A stretch of DNA of 64,000 nt from Euzebya pacifica (GTDB taxonomy: Bacteria > Actinomycetota > Nitriliruptoria > Euzebyales > Euzebyaceae): assembly GCF_003344865.1 (NCBI RefSeq), contig NZ_CP031165.1, forward strand, positions 620,001-684,000, read 5' to 3'. The position numbers were made by a program, and so were the translations under genes. A model generated the notes under the pieces. The model searched no databases. It saw only the letters and a list, made by a program, of their open reading frames with translations, and was not told where the DNA came from. Positions 53,097 through 61,970 of this stretch are shown piece after piece. Position 1 is the stretch's first letter; each line of letters opens with the position of its first letter.

Positions 53097-54220
53097 CCAC
53101 GACGGTCGGTCCGGCGCTCGGCACTGCGCTTCGAGCGGGGCGGGAGCAGTTCAACGGACTGGCGGTCGAGGCCCGGTTGCTCGGTGGGGGCTTCGCCGAG
53201 GAGGCGTTCACCGACGCGTTGCGGGGGCCGGTCGATGCGCTCGCCGAGGCGGTGGACCGGGTGGACCCGACGGCCGTCGGCCCGGTGGTCGAGGCGGCCT
53301 ACCGGGCGGTGCTGACCCTGACGGGGCGAGGTGTGGAGGTCGCCGGGCGGGGTGGCGGGGTGGCCGAGGAACCGGTTGCTGCGGTGTGGGAGCGGTTGCC
53401 GGACATGGCCGGGTTGGTCGCTGCCGACCCCGTCCGGGTGCTCGGATCGGTGACCAACGCGACGCTGTCGGTGGCCGCGACCCCCGGGGTGGACGTGCCG
53501 GCCTGGGTGGACCGGATCGCGGCGCTGGGTGCGACCCTGGCAGGGGAGGGGGCGGCCGGCGTCGGCCCGTGGTTGGCGGCCGGCAGGGTGGTGGCATGGA
53601 CCTGCGGGATGGCCCACCAGCGTGCGACTGCCCTGGCCGCGATCGGGGGCCTGTCCCCGTCGCTGGTCGCCGCGGCCGCCGGCGTGGACGAGCCCGCCCT
53701 CGCGTCGTGGACGCCGACCGACCGCTGGTCCCGCCCGCGGGGCTCGGCTGCCCCGCGTGACGACGGGCGCGATCGGGGCCCAACCCACCCATACGCGACG
53801 CAGGCCCCGATCGCGCCGAACGGGACGCCGGACGGTCAACCGCCGAACGGGACGCCCGGTGGGGCGCTTGACGGGGCGTCGGACGGTCTGGTGGTCGGGC
53901 AGCCGGTCGGGGGGTTCGTGGGGTTCGGAGGGCCGTTCACGCAACCACCACGGGTGTGGCTGAACGAGGACGGCGCCATCCACGCCACCGGCGGCCCCGA
54001 CGACGGCGTCTGGCGGCTGCACGCCGACGCCTTCGGGTCCACGCTGGTTCGGGCGGCCCGGACGACCGTCCCGGCGGGCCCGGGTGCGGTCGAGCGCTGG
54101 CCCCGCGCCCCCATCCCTCGCATGACCTCGGTCGCCGCCACCGACGACACCTGCGCCGTCACCACCGCAGCCAGCCACCGCATCAGCATCCGGGGCCGGG
54201 TTGGCGGGGCGTCGTCGTGA
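53093..54220 (+). CDS. Unknown 375-residue component of the MoxR-vWA cassette
   Basis: 375 residues, no recognised domain. Residues about 1-215 are Ala/Val-rich helices, possibly a helical-repeat or adaptor domain. About 215-285 is a Gly/Pro/Asn/Thr-rich linker with repeated PNGTP and QPPNGTP motifs. The last ~90 residues contain beta-strands (RVWLNEDGAIHATG, VWRLHADAFGSTLV). There is no signal peptide or membrane helix. GTG 53093 overlaps the MoxR stop and its own stop overlaps the next gene, so it is translated in step with both. A bridging protein between ATPase and vWA protein is the simplest guess. Confidence 0.72.
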   Translation: MTTTVGPALGTALRAGREQFNGLAVEARLLGGGFAEEAFTDALRGPVDALAEAVDRVDPTAVGPVVEAAYRAVLTLTGRGVEVAGRGGGVAEEPVAAVWERLPDMAGLVAADPVRVLGSVTNATLSVAATPGVDVPAWVDRIAALGATLAGEGAAGVGPWLAAGRVVAWTCGMAHQRATALAAIGGLSPSLVAAAAGVDEPALASWTPTDRWSRPRGSAAPRDDGRDRGPTHPYATQAPIAPNGTPDGQPPNGTPGGALDGASDGLVVGQPVGGFVGFGGPFTQPPRVWLNEDGAIHATGGPDDGVWRLHADAFGSTLVRAARTTVPAGPGAVERWPRAPIPRMTSVAATDDTCAVTTAASHRISIRGRVGGASS

Positions 54221-55998
54221 GGGGCCCCGCGGTCCCTGCCGAGCTGGTCGAGGAATGGCAGGACCGCTGGTCGGAGGCGCTCGGCCTGTGGAGTCGTTTC
54301 ACCCGCCTGCGACCACCGACGCTGTGCACCACCTCTGCAGCGGCACGTCGGGAGGGGCTGACCGGCAGCTTCGCGATGATCCGGCTGGCCGACCAGTCCG
54401 TCGTCATCGACCTGCAGCGGATCGTCGCGCTGGGGCTGGCTGACCGTCCGCTGGAGGTCCTGGGTCACGAGATCGGCCACCACATCGCCGCCCCGGCATC
54501 GGTCACCACGTCGGCCAGGGTGATCGCCCGCATGCGCGTCGCCCTCCCCGGGGTCGAGCACACCGCCCCGATGCTGGCCAACCTGTACGCCGATCTGCTG
54601 ATCAACGACCGGCTGCAGCGGGACCGGGGGCTGGCCATCCACGAGCTCTACCGCGCCATCGCGGCGGCCTCCACGTCCCGACCCAGTCCGCTGTGGCGGA
54701 TGTACCTGCGGACCTACGAGATCCTCTGGGCGCTGCAGGGCGGCACGCTGACCGACGCCGAGCCGGGCATCCCGCTGGAACCACGCGTTGAGGGGGACGC
54801 CCAGCTGTGCGCCCGCCTCGTCCGCAGCTACGCCAGCCAGTGGGCCAGCGGCGCCGGTCGCTTCGCCGCACTCTGCTTCGGCTACCTGGAGGCCGACGGC
54901 GACGACGCGCTCGACCCCGCCGGTGTGTGGGACGACGCCACCGCCGCGGGCGCCGGCGCGCGAGTCCCGCCGGGGCTTGCCGAACCGGACCCGGAGGAAG
55001 AGACCGGCGCCATCCACCCGGCGCTCGATCCGGCCCTCAACGGCCTGGGCCGAACCACCGCCGACCCAGACAACGGGACCGAGGTCACCGGGCCACCCAG
55101 GGAGGACACGAGCTCCACCTCCTCGGCCGGCCAGCACCGCGAGCCGTTCGAGTACGGCGAGATCCTCCGAGCCCTCGGCATGGACCTGACCGGCCACGAG
55201 GTGGCGGTCCGGTACTACCGCGAGCTGGCCCAGCGACATCTCGTGCCGTTCCCGTCACGGCCGGACCCGACACCCGGCGAGACGCTGCCCGAGGGCTTCG
55301 AGCCGTGGACGCCGGGCGAGGCGTTGGCCGACATCGACTGGCTCCAGACGGTCCTGACCAGCCCGACCGTGATCCCCGGGGTCACCACCGTCCAGCGGGT
55401 CCACGGGGTCGACGACATGGCTCCACCGGCCCCGGTACCGGTGGACCTCGACATCTACATCGACTCGTCCGGCTCGATGCCCAACCCGCAGCAACGCCTG
55501 TCCTACCCGGCGCTGGCCGGCACAGTGCTGGTCCTCTCGGCGCTGCGGGCCGGGGCCCGGGTCCAGGCCACCCTGTGGAGCGGCGCCCAGCAGTTCCAGA
55601 CCACCGACGGGTTCACCGAGGACCGCGACGCGATCCTGCGGGTGGTCCTCGGCCACATCGGCGGTGGCACGGCGTTCCCGCTGCACGTCCTGCGTGACAC
55701 CTACCGGCAACGCCGCGACGACGACCGGCCGGCACACATCCTCGTGGTGTCCGACGACGGGGTGACGACGATCTTCAACGACGACGAGGAGGGCACACCC
55801 GGACGGGAGGTGCAGGCGGAGGCGTTGCGGCGTGCGCGTGGCGGCGGCACCTGGGTGCTGGAGCTGTTCGGCACCCCGTCAGGCATCGAGGAGGCCCGCG
55901 CCATGGGCTGGACGATCGAGGAGGTCGACGACCTCGAGGGCCTCGTCGCGTTCGCGCGCCGCTTCGCCAGGGCGACCTACACCGGGACGGCGGCATGA
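54217..55998 (+). CDS. HExxH metallopeptidase-like + vWA domain protein
   Basis: 593 residues. The N-terminal half has HEIGH (84-88) in VLGHEIGHHIAAP, a zincin-type metal site within a helical domain; the third ligand is not clear, though acidic residues follow around 105-135. A linker rich in Asp, Thr and Pro (about 250-310) leads to a helical segment, then a vWA domain (about 405-590). Its MIDAS motif is DSSGS (416-420) with GGGTAF and VVSDDG as further metal loops. The HExxH-plus-vWA layout resembles predicted metal-dependent peptidases found beside MoxR ATPases. Partner remodelling and cleavage under ATP control is a plausible role (inference). GTG 54217 overlaps the previous stop. Confidence 0.84.
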   Translation: MRGPAVPAELVEEWQDRWSEALGLWSRFTRLRPPTLCTTSAAARREGLTGSFAMIRLADQSVVIDLQRIVALGLADRPLEVLGHEIGHHIAAPASVTTSARVIARMRVALPGVEHTAPMLANLYADLLINDRLQRDRGLAIHELYRAIAAASTSRPSPLWRMYLRTYEILWALQGGTLTDAEPGIPLEPRVEGDAQLCARLVRSYASQWASGAGRFAALCFGYLEADGDDALDPAGVWDDATAAGAGARVPPGLAEPDPEEETGAIHPALDPALNGLGRTTADPDNGTEVTGPPREDTSSTSSAGQHREPFEYGEILRALGMDLTGHEVAVRYYRELAQRHLVPFPSRPDPTPGETLPEGFEPWTPGEALADIDWLQTVLTSPTVIPGVTTVQRVHGVDDMAPPAPVPVDLDIYIDSSGSMPNPQQRLSYPALAGTVLVLSALRAGARVQATLWSGAQQFQTTDGFTEDRDAILRVVLGHIGGGTAFPLHVLRDTYRQRRDDDRPAHILVVSDDGVTTIFNDDEEGTPGREVQAEALRRARGGGTWVLELFGTPSGIEEARAMGWTIEEVDDLEGLVAFARRFARATYTGTAA

Positions 55999-56561
55999 GC
56001 GGCACACCGGGTCCGCCCATCCAGCGTCTGACGAGGCGCCTTGCCGAGACGCCGTCGGCGTTCCTCGCCCCGGTGGCGGTCGGGGCGGTCCTGTCCGACG
56101 TGCTTGCCGACCTGGGTCACGAGCCCCTCGACGATCAGTGGCTGGACGCCCTGTCCCCGCAGCGCCCGTCGGAGGCCCAGGTGGCGTGGCTGCGCGCCTG
56201 CGCCGTCGTGGCGTGGCTGATCGCCGACCCGGCGGTCGGCGCGGTCGTCGAGACACACGGGATCCTCCGACTGCTCGGCGGTGACCTGCACACCGTCGCC
56301 GACCACGTGCGGGCCGAGGACTTCGTCAGCGAGGACGACCGGCGGGAGGAGCTTGCCCGGCTGCTGCTGCGCGCAGCCGGGGTGACCCCTGCCGGGGAGA
56401 CCCCGGCACAGGCTGCCGACCGGTTGGCCACGCTCGACACCGCAACCCGCTTGCGCGTCATCGCCGAGTCCCGCGCCGCCGAGGCACACAGCGCGAAGGT
56501 CCGCCAGGCGCTGGCCCGCAAACGGGCGCAGGAAGCCGCCGCAAAGGCCACTCGGGAATGA
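55995..56561 (+). CDS. Helical component of the MoxR-vWA cassette
   Basis: 188 residues, all-helical by composition and no recognised family. Hydrophobic but not membrane-like segments lie at about 25-40 and 65-80. The C-terminal ~50 residues form a charged Ala/Arg/Glu helix (ESRAAEAHSAKVRQALARKR). The ATGA overlap with the vWA gene stop shows tight coupling. Its small size and helical tail suggest a subunit or adaptor of the complex. Confidence 0.72.
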   Translation: MSGTPGPPIQRLTRRLAETPSAFLAPVAVGAVLSDVLADLGHEPLDDQWLDALSPQRPSEAQVAWLRACAVVAWLIADPAVGAVVETHGILRLLGGDLHTVADHVRAEDFVSEDDRREELARLLLRAAGVTPAGETPAQAADRLATLDTATRLRVIAESRAAEAHSAKVRQALARKRAQEAAAKATRE

Positions 56562-56574
56562 GGGGTCACCAGCC

Positions 56575-57894
56575 ATGAGCACCGTCCCCGAACACATCAC
56601 CCCCTCGGGGGCCGCGGCCTACCGTGCCCTCGTCGAGGCTCCCGGCTCGCCCGTCTGGACCCACCCACGGGAAGATCGCCTGACGCCGGCGATGCGGCGC
56701 GAGGTCGCTGCCTTCGCCGACCTCGTCCGGACGCAGCCGCCCACCTGGCAGCCCGGCCAGCCCCCGGCGTGGCTCGACCCGTGGCTCGATCGGGTCTGGC
56801 CCCGTGTCCCGGCCCTGACCCGACGCGGCCCGAGGCCCCCGACCCTGCTCGACGTGCGGCCGACCAGCCGGTCCGACCTGGCTGCCGACCCGGCCGCCCA
56901 CGTCCCCGACGACGTCCCGCTCGACGAGCTGCTGGCCTACTCCACCTCGGGCACCGCTGGTGCGTCGGTCACCGTCCCGAGCCACCCGGTCACGACGGCG
57001 TCGTACTACCCGCTGCTGCTCCACGCAGCCGCCCCGATCGCCGACGTCACCCTGCGTCCCGACCACCTCGACTGGGTCACCGTCATCAGCCAGGAGGTGG
57101 GCGGCTACGTCATCCCCTCCTGGTCGTCGACGACCGGCACGCTGACCGCCCAGGTCGCCCTCGGTCCCGACCGCTGGCGGTCACCGGAGGACGTGCACGG
57201 CTTCCTTTCCGGGCACGACCCGCGGGTCATCACGGGGGATCCGGTGGCCTTCGACGTGCTGCTCGACCTGGATCCCGACATCCATCCCCGGCTGCTCGTC
57301 TCGACCGCCACCGCGCTGTCGGCGGGCCTGCGGGACCGACTCCAGGTGCGGTTCGGTGCGCCCGTGCTGGACGTCCTGTCCCTCACCGAGACCGGGCCCG
57401 TCGCGGCCGCCACGCGGGGCGGTGGGCCGTATCACCTCCTGCAGCCCCACCTGTACGTGGAGGTCCTGCGGTCCGACGGCACCCCCGCGCAGGAGGGTGA
57501 GCACGGCGAGATCGTGTTGACCGGCGGCATGAATCGTACCCTGCCCCTCGTGCGCTACCGCACGGGTGACCATGCCGCCCTCCGGTGGTTGCCGGAAGCG
57601 GCCGCCCCCGTGCTGGTCGACGTCGAGGGACGGACGCCGGTGGTGTTCCACGCCCGTGCGGGGCGCCGCATCAACAGCCACTCGGTCACGGTGGCCCTCC
57701 GCCCGGTCGCCTTGCCCCGTTTCACGCTGCACCAGGCTGCCGACGGACGGTTGGCCTTCGGGGTGGACGATCCGGGTGACCCGCGGGTGGATGATGCCGC
57801 CCGCATGGTGCGCGACCTGTTTCCCGGCAGCCCCGTGGACGTCGTGGCCATCTCGGCCGGAACCGTGAAGGTCGTGCCGTTCAGGGTCGCCTGA
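56575..57894 (+). CDS. AMP-forming ligase-like enzyme (phenylacetate-CoA ligase type)
   Basis: 439 residues. ANL-superfamily core: the P-loop-like YSTSGTAGASVTVP, the LSLTETGPVA motif (the TE that binds adenylate), GEIVLTGGMNRTLPLVRYRTGD (ribose-binding Asp), and a C-terminal subdomain (about 355-439). The overall layout is like PaaK/CapK enzymes that adenylate a carboxylate and transfer it to CoA or another acceptor. The N-terminal ~120 residues are atypical. The last catalytic Lys of the family cannot be placed with confidence. It is 13 bases after the helical protein gene and ends at a strong terminator, so it belongs to the cassette operon. Confidence 0.8.
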   Translation: MSTVPEHITPSGAAAYRALVEAPGSPVWTHPREDRLTPAMRREVAAFADLVRTQPPTWQPGQPPAWLDPWLDRVWPRVPALTRRGPRPPTLLDVRPTSRSDLAADPAAHVPDDVPLDELLAYSTSGTAGASVTVPSHPVTTASYYPLLLHAAAPIADVTLRPDHLDWVTVISQEVGGYVIPSWSSTTGTLTAQVALGPDRWRSPEDVHGFLSGHDPRVITGDPVAFDVLLDLDPDIHPRLLVSTATALSAGLRDRLQVRFGAPVLDVLSLTETGPVAAATRGGGPYHLLQPHLYVEVLRSDGTPAQEGEHGEIVLTGGMNRTLPLVRYRTGDHAALRWLPEAAAPVLVDVEGRTPVVFHARAGRRINSHSVTVALRPVALPRFTLHQAADGRLAFGVDDPGDPRVDDAARMVRDLFPGSPVDVVAISAGTVKVVPFRVA

Positions 57895-57920
57895 GCGTCC
57901 CCGAACACTGCTCGACAGAA

Positions 57921-57950
57921 GAGGGCCGGCCCTTCGGCCGGCCCTCCTGC
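57921..57950 (+). terminator. Bidirectional terminator between the cassette and the CWB2 gene
   Basis: A perfect 11-bp stem (57921-57931 and 57936-57946) with a CTTC tetraloop, between two convergent genes. It is likely to stop both transcripts. Confidence 0.85.
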
Positions 57951-57962
57951 AACCTCCCGGGA

Positions 57963-60587
57963 TCAGGCTCCGGTGTCCAAGCGGTGCTGGTTGGCGACGC
58001 CGACGGTCCCGCCGCCCGGGACTGCGTCCCCTGCGCGTCGGACCTCGATGGTCGCGACGTCGAGGTCGGCGCTGTCGAGCGCCGCCTCGAAGTTCGCCCG
58101 GGTCACCTCGACCCCGTCGACGTAGTAGCGGTTCTGCACGCCGGTACCCTCGTCGAACGGGTCGCCGGTGTAGGCCAGGCCGTCGTAGATCGTGCCGTCG
58201 TCGTTGACCACGTCATAGGAAGGAAACTCCGACGGGGGTGTCTGGATGTCGGCAAGGTCCCCGACCAGGAACCGGTTGTCCAGGGTGACCCGCTGCGGAT
58301 CCTCGCTGGATGCAGGCACGATGCTCACCTGATCACCCGGCGACCAGGCGTCCTGCAGGTCGGGGAGGGTCGAGAGCACGCCGTCGATGACGTAGGTGGC
58401 GGAGTTGAGGTCGATGGTCTCCAGCACGCGGCCCTGTCCGGCCACCACCAGCTCGACGTCGCCGGCGTCGAACAGGTCGTGGAACTCCGTGGCCAAGCCG
58501 GTGGTGGCGGCCGCGATGGCGTTGACCAGGCTGAACAGCTCGACGTCGTCCTGACGGGAGTAGGTCAGCAGGTCACCCTCGGTGAGGGCGGTGCCGAACT
58601 CGGTGAAGGTGGCAGCTGCGCCGTCGACCTCGAAGTCGTAGGACGGACCGTCGTTGGCCTCGAACCGGAGGTCACTGCTGTGGAAGGGCACGTCGCCGAG
58701 CATCGGCGAGTCCGGCAGCCCACCCGAGTCGATGCGCATCTGCCGGCCGAAGGACCCGGCGAAGGTCGTGAAGTCGAAGACCGGCCCCGACACCGTCTCG
58801 TTGGTGAGGTCGATGGTCGGCGTCTCGTCCGCGGTCTGCCCGAGGACGACGGTGTCACCCTCGTTGATGTCCTCCTCGACGACGGACAGCGGCGCGACCG
58901 TCCCGTCGACGGTGTACAGCCCACCGGCCAGGTCGAAGGGTCGCAGCGCGACGCCCGACACCGGTTCGATGATGTCTGCGCGTCCGTCGAGGAGGTCCAC
59001 GTTGCCGACGACGCCGTCGGTGTAGTCGAGCGGGTCGATGTTGACCAGAGAGTGCTCGACGCCGCCCTGCGCGAACCCGCCGCCGGTGTTGCTGACCACG
59101 TCACCGACGGTGGCCTGCTGCAGGAAGACGGCCTCGCTGGCTGGCTGGCCGTCGATCAGGAAGGTGTCGCTGGTCCCGATGGTGACCATGACCTCCTCGA
59201 CGCCGGGGACGTAGGTGTAGGCCTCACCGAAGTTCGCGGTGAGGATGCCGCCGTCCGCCGGGGTGACGGTGTAGGTGGCCGTGTCGACCTGGGTGCTGCC
59301 GTTGGGAAGGACCAGCGTCGAGGTGATGACGCACTCGCCTGCAGGCGGTCCCGTGATCGTCACGTCGGTGGTGCCGGTGGACAGGTCGGTGTCGGCGATG
59401 CAGTCGCCCGTTGCCTCACCCGACTCGATCGTGTCGGCGATGATGGCGATCTCGACGACGCTGCCGACGGGGACGGTGGCGCCGCTGGCGGGGGTGAAGG
59501 TCACGTCCGCCTCCGGCGACAGCCCACGGGTGACCCGAGCCAGCTCGCAGGTCGACGGCAGGGTGGCGCACGTCAGGACGGCGTTGTCGAAGAAGTCGGC
59601 CTGGGCGAAGCCGGCAGGGGGTGTCAGGAAGTCCGTCGTTGATCCCGGCAGGCCGTCGCCGTTGGCGAGGACGATCGGGGCGTCGAACTCCGCGGAGTGT
59701 GCGGCGGCGGCGAAGCCACCTGCCCAGGCGTCCTCGGCCTGCCCCTCGACGAGGATGACCCTGCCGGCGTCACTGGCGTTGTCGACCCCACGCATCTCCG
59801 CGACGGCGATGGCGGTGTCGAAGCGGGTCGGACCGGCCACACGGGTCGTGGTGATGCCCATGCCCTCGATCTCGTTCTCGACGGTCTCGGAGATGGCTGC
59901 GGTGCCACCCATGATCATCATGGTGTCGATGGCGGATCGGTCGAGGTAGGTGCGGAGGCTGGCGGGCAGGGTGTCGGTCGGGGTCAGCAGGATCGGCCAG
60001 CCCTGGTCAGCAGCCCAGCCACCGGCGGCAAGGGAGTCGGCGAAGGCTTGGGTCGCATCGGTGCTGCCGTCGGCCTCGAAGCCACGGGCGAGCACCGCGG
60101 TGTTGGCGGTCGGGGCCTCGACCTCGGCGATGTCGATGGCGGTCTCGAACCGAGTGGGGCCGGCCCGGCGAGTCACCTGGTAGTCCGCGGCGAGCTCCTG
60201 CTCGATGGTGGTGGACAGGGCTGCCTCACCACCGAGCAGGACGACCTCCGAGGGGTCGTAGGTCGCCAGCAGGTCCCGGACGCGCGGCGAGATGGGACCC
60301 TCGGTGGGGACCAGCAGCAGCGGTGCCTCCGACTGCATGACCGCGCTGGCCATGTTGTCGGCGAAGTTGTCCTCACGACCGATCAGCACCCGTTGGGTGG
60401 GCCCGTCGAACGTCGCCTCGGCCAGTCGCGAGACGATCTCGACGGTGTCGAGCGTCTCGCCCTCCTTGATCACCGAGATGGTGTCGCTGACGTCGGCAGC
60501 GGCGGGGACGGCCAGCGGCAGCATCAGCAGGCCGGCCAGCACGATCACCGCACCTCGGACTCGCGCGGACAACAACGATGCAGACAT
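57963..60587 (-). CDS. Secreted CWB2-repeat protein with long acidic beta region
   Basis: 874 residues. The signal peptide (about 12-31, PAAAD) is followed by three CWB2 repeats (about 40-345), for example VTRRAGPTRFETAIDIAE and TTRVAGPTRFDTAIAVAE. A Cys pair (LTCATLPSTC) comes next. The rest (about 365-874) is acidic, beta-rich, and contains recurring units with motifs such as YTVDG, YVIDGV and YYVDGVEV, each near T/S-rich strands; this looks like a divergent tandem repeat. Two further Cys (DC...EC, about 415-440) may pair. The binding partner is unknown. GAGGGAG lies 5 nt before the ATG. A 13-bp palindrome (GCACG-TTC-CGTGC, 60681-60693) is in the 125-bp upstream region. Confidence 0.83.
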   Translation of the reverse strand: MSASLLSARVRGAVIVLAGLLMLPLAVPAAADVSDTISVIKEGETLDTVEIVSRLAEATFDGPTQRVLIGREDNFADNMASAVMQSEAPLLLVPTEGPISPRVRDLLATYDPSEVVLLGGEAALSTTIEQELAADYQVTRRAGPTRFETAIDIAEVEAPTANTAVLARGFEADGSTDATQAFADSLAAGGWAADQGWPILLTPTDTLPASLRTYLDRSAIDTMMIMGGTAAISETVENEIEGMGITTTRVAGPTRFDTAIAVAEMRGVDNASDAGRVILVEGQAEDAWAGGFAAAAHSAEFDAPIVLANGDGLPGSTTDFLTPPAGFAQADFFDNAVLTCATLPSTCELARVTRGLSPEADVTFTPASGATVPVGSVVEIAIIADTIESGEATGDCIADTDLSTGTTDVTITGPPAGECVITSTLVLPNGSTQVDTATYTVTPADGGILTANFGEAYTYVPGVEEVMVTIGTSDTFLIDGQPASEAVFLQQATVGDVVSNTGGGFAQGGVEHSLVNIDPLDYTDGVVGNVDLLDGRADIIEPVSGVALRPFDLAGGLYTVDGTVAPLSVVEEDINEGDTVVLGQTADETPTIDLTNETVSGPVFDFTTFAGSFGRQMRIDSGGLPDSPMLGDVPFHSSDLRFEANDGPSYDFEVDGAAATFTEFGTALTEGDLLTYSRQDDVELFSLVNAIAAATTGLATEFHDLFDAGDVELVVAGQGRVLETIDLNSATYVIDGVLSTLPDLQDAWSPGDQVSIVPASSEDPQRVTLDNRFLVGDLADIQTPPSEFPSYDVVNDDGTIYDGLAYTGDPFDEGTGVQNRYYVDGVEVTRANFEAALDSADLDVATIEVRRAGDAVPGGGTVGVANQHRLDTGA

Positions 60588-60712
60588 GAGTGCTCCCTCA
60601 GAACGAACTGAACGCGGTGATCACGGCAGGGACGTCCGGAATGACGTGACCCTCGTGGCCGAAACCGATTCGTGATCCTCGCACGTTCCGTGCATGGGCG
60701 ACAGCCGAGCGG

Positions 60713-61930
60713 TCAACTCGTGCGTCGCGGGGGTGGCGCGAGCTTGGTGGGACCGACCGGTGCGACGACCGGGTCAGGTTCGACCCGGAACAGCGCGTCC
60801 TCGAGGTCGGCGAACGCCTCGCCCGGCCGGGGCTTCTCCAGCCGGAGCTCGCTGTCCTGCATCGCCGACAGCCCCGCATGCAGGCGGCGCATCACGGCGT
60901 TGACCAGCCACAGCGGCTGGTACACCACGACGCTGCCGGCCCAGGCACACATCTGCTCCATGACGTCCCACCCCAGGACGACGGGGAACTCGCCGTAGAC
61001 CTCCCAGTGGTCGGAATCGGGCAGCTCGCGCGCCTCGAACTCGCTGATGTTGAACTGGTTGCGGTCGGCCATGATCCGGTACAGGTCGCGCATGACGACC
61101 AGGTGCAGCGGTTCGGTCCGCAGGTGGATCGGCTCGGCCAGCGAGGGCATGTCGGCGTCGCGCACGCGATGGATGCGCTCGAGGGCGAACTGGCGTTCCT
61201 CGCCGGGGTTGCCGTCGCGGTCGACCTCCACGCAGACGGCCTTCATCGCCGGCCCCGTCGGCACGTAGGTGACGGGGACCAGCAGATAGGTCTTGGTCCG
61301 GCCGGAGTTCATCGAGTGATACTCCACCGACACCGGCGTGCGGGTCGTCCTGGCGTGCTCGAAGCGCTGCATGTCCGCCGTGCCGAGCCGCATGGTGCGG
61401 TTCCCATCGGCCCCGGTGGTGGCCCCGACGCCCGGCAGCAATCCGTCGAGCACCTGCATGGCGTGGCCGACCAGCGGGGTCGGTTGACGGGCGACGAGGG
61501 TCTTGACGTGGCCCAGTGCCGTGCGCTGGAGGTCGTCGAGCAGCGGGAGTGGCTGGGTCAACCGGTGCACGTCGCCGTCGCTGACCACGGGCAGCGCCGC
61601 GGCGTGGTCACCGCCTCGCTTCCCGGTGGCCCGCAGGTCGCGGAGTCGGTTCTCCAGGTCGCTGGCGCCGACGTATCCCACCTGCCGCATCGCTCGCAGC
61701 ACCGACCGGGTGTCTGCCGGGCCAGCGGCCAGGCACCGGAGGATGGCGACACGTTGGCCGTCGCTGAACCGGGCGGCCGGTCGGGGATGTGCATCGACGT
61801 ACCGCTCGGCGATCGACCGCCACATCGGGTCGTCGGGGTCGGCGACGCTGCGGCCCTCCCAGTCGGCGACGTCGCGAGCGTCGACCTTGATCGGTCCCGC
61901 ATCGGTGTCCACCACGATTCCGTGTCCCAT
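60713..61930 (-). CDS. WYL-domain transcriptional regulator
   Basis: 405 residues. A winged-helix-like N-terminal part (about 50-110: VAILRCLAAGPADTRSVLRAM) is followed by a WYL-type ligand-binding domain (about 185-265: RTPVSVEYHSMNSGRTKTYLLVPVTYV, then ERQFALERIHRVRDAD). A C-terminal WCX-like domain covers about 275-365. WYL regulators bind nucleic-acid-derived or other ligands and control DNA-damage or defence genes in many bacteria; no such target is next to it here. ATG 61930 is chosen because GATACT lies 7 nt upstream, giving a leaderless start. It is downstream of the flavodoxin-fold gene on the same strand, 40 bases away. Confidence 0.75.
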   Translation of the reverse strand: MGHGIVVDTDAGPIKVDARDVADWEGRSVADPDDPMWRSIAERYVDAHPRPAARFSDGQRVAILRCLAAGPADTRSVLRAMRQVGYVGASDLENRLRDLRATGKRGGDHAAALPVVSDGDVHRLTQPLPLLDDLQRTALGHVKTLVARQPTPLVGHAMQVLDGLLPGVGATTGADGNRTMRLGTADMQRFEHARTTRTPVSVEYHSMNSGRTKTYLLVPVTYVPTGPAMKAVCVEVDRDGNPGEERQFALERIHRVRDADMPSLAEPIHLRTEPLHLVVMRDLYRIMADRNQFNISEFEARELPDSDHWEVYGEFPVVLGWDVMEQMCAWAGSVVVYQPLWLVNAVMRRLHAGLSAMQDSELRLEKPRPGEAFADLEDALFRVEPDPVVAPVGPTKLAPPPRRTS

Positions 61931-61937
61931 GGGGGGC

Positions 61938-61943
61938 AGTATC
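61938..61943 (-). promoter_or_regulatory. -10-like box GATACT for the WYL regulator
   Basis: GATACT on the minus strand precedes ATG 61930 by 7 nt, in the 40-bp gap after the flavodoxin-fold gene. The first base differs from TANNNT, so this is moderate evidence. Confidence 0.35.
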
Positions 61944-61970
61944 GCGGCAGGCGCCGACCGGAACAGGTGA

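Noticed and set aside
53760..53900. A DNA tandem repeat (GGGACGC-type) in the 375-residue cassette gene
   Set aside because: It reads as a normal Pro/Gly/Asn/Thr-rich linker in a frame that is coupled to both neighbours.
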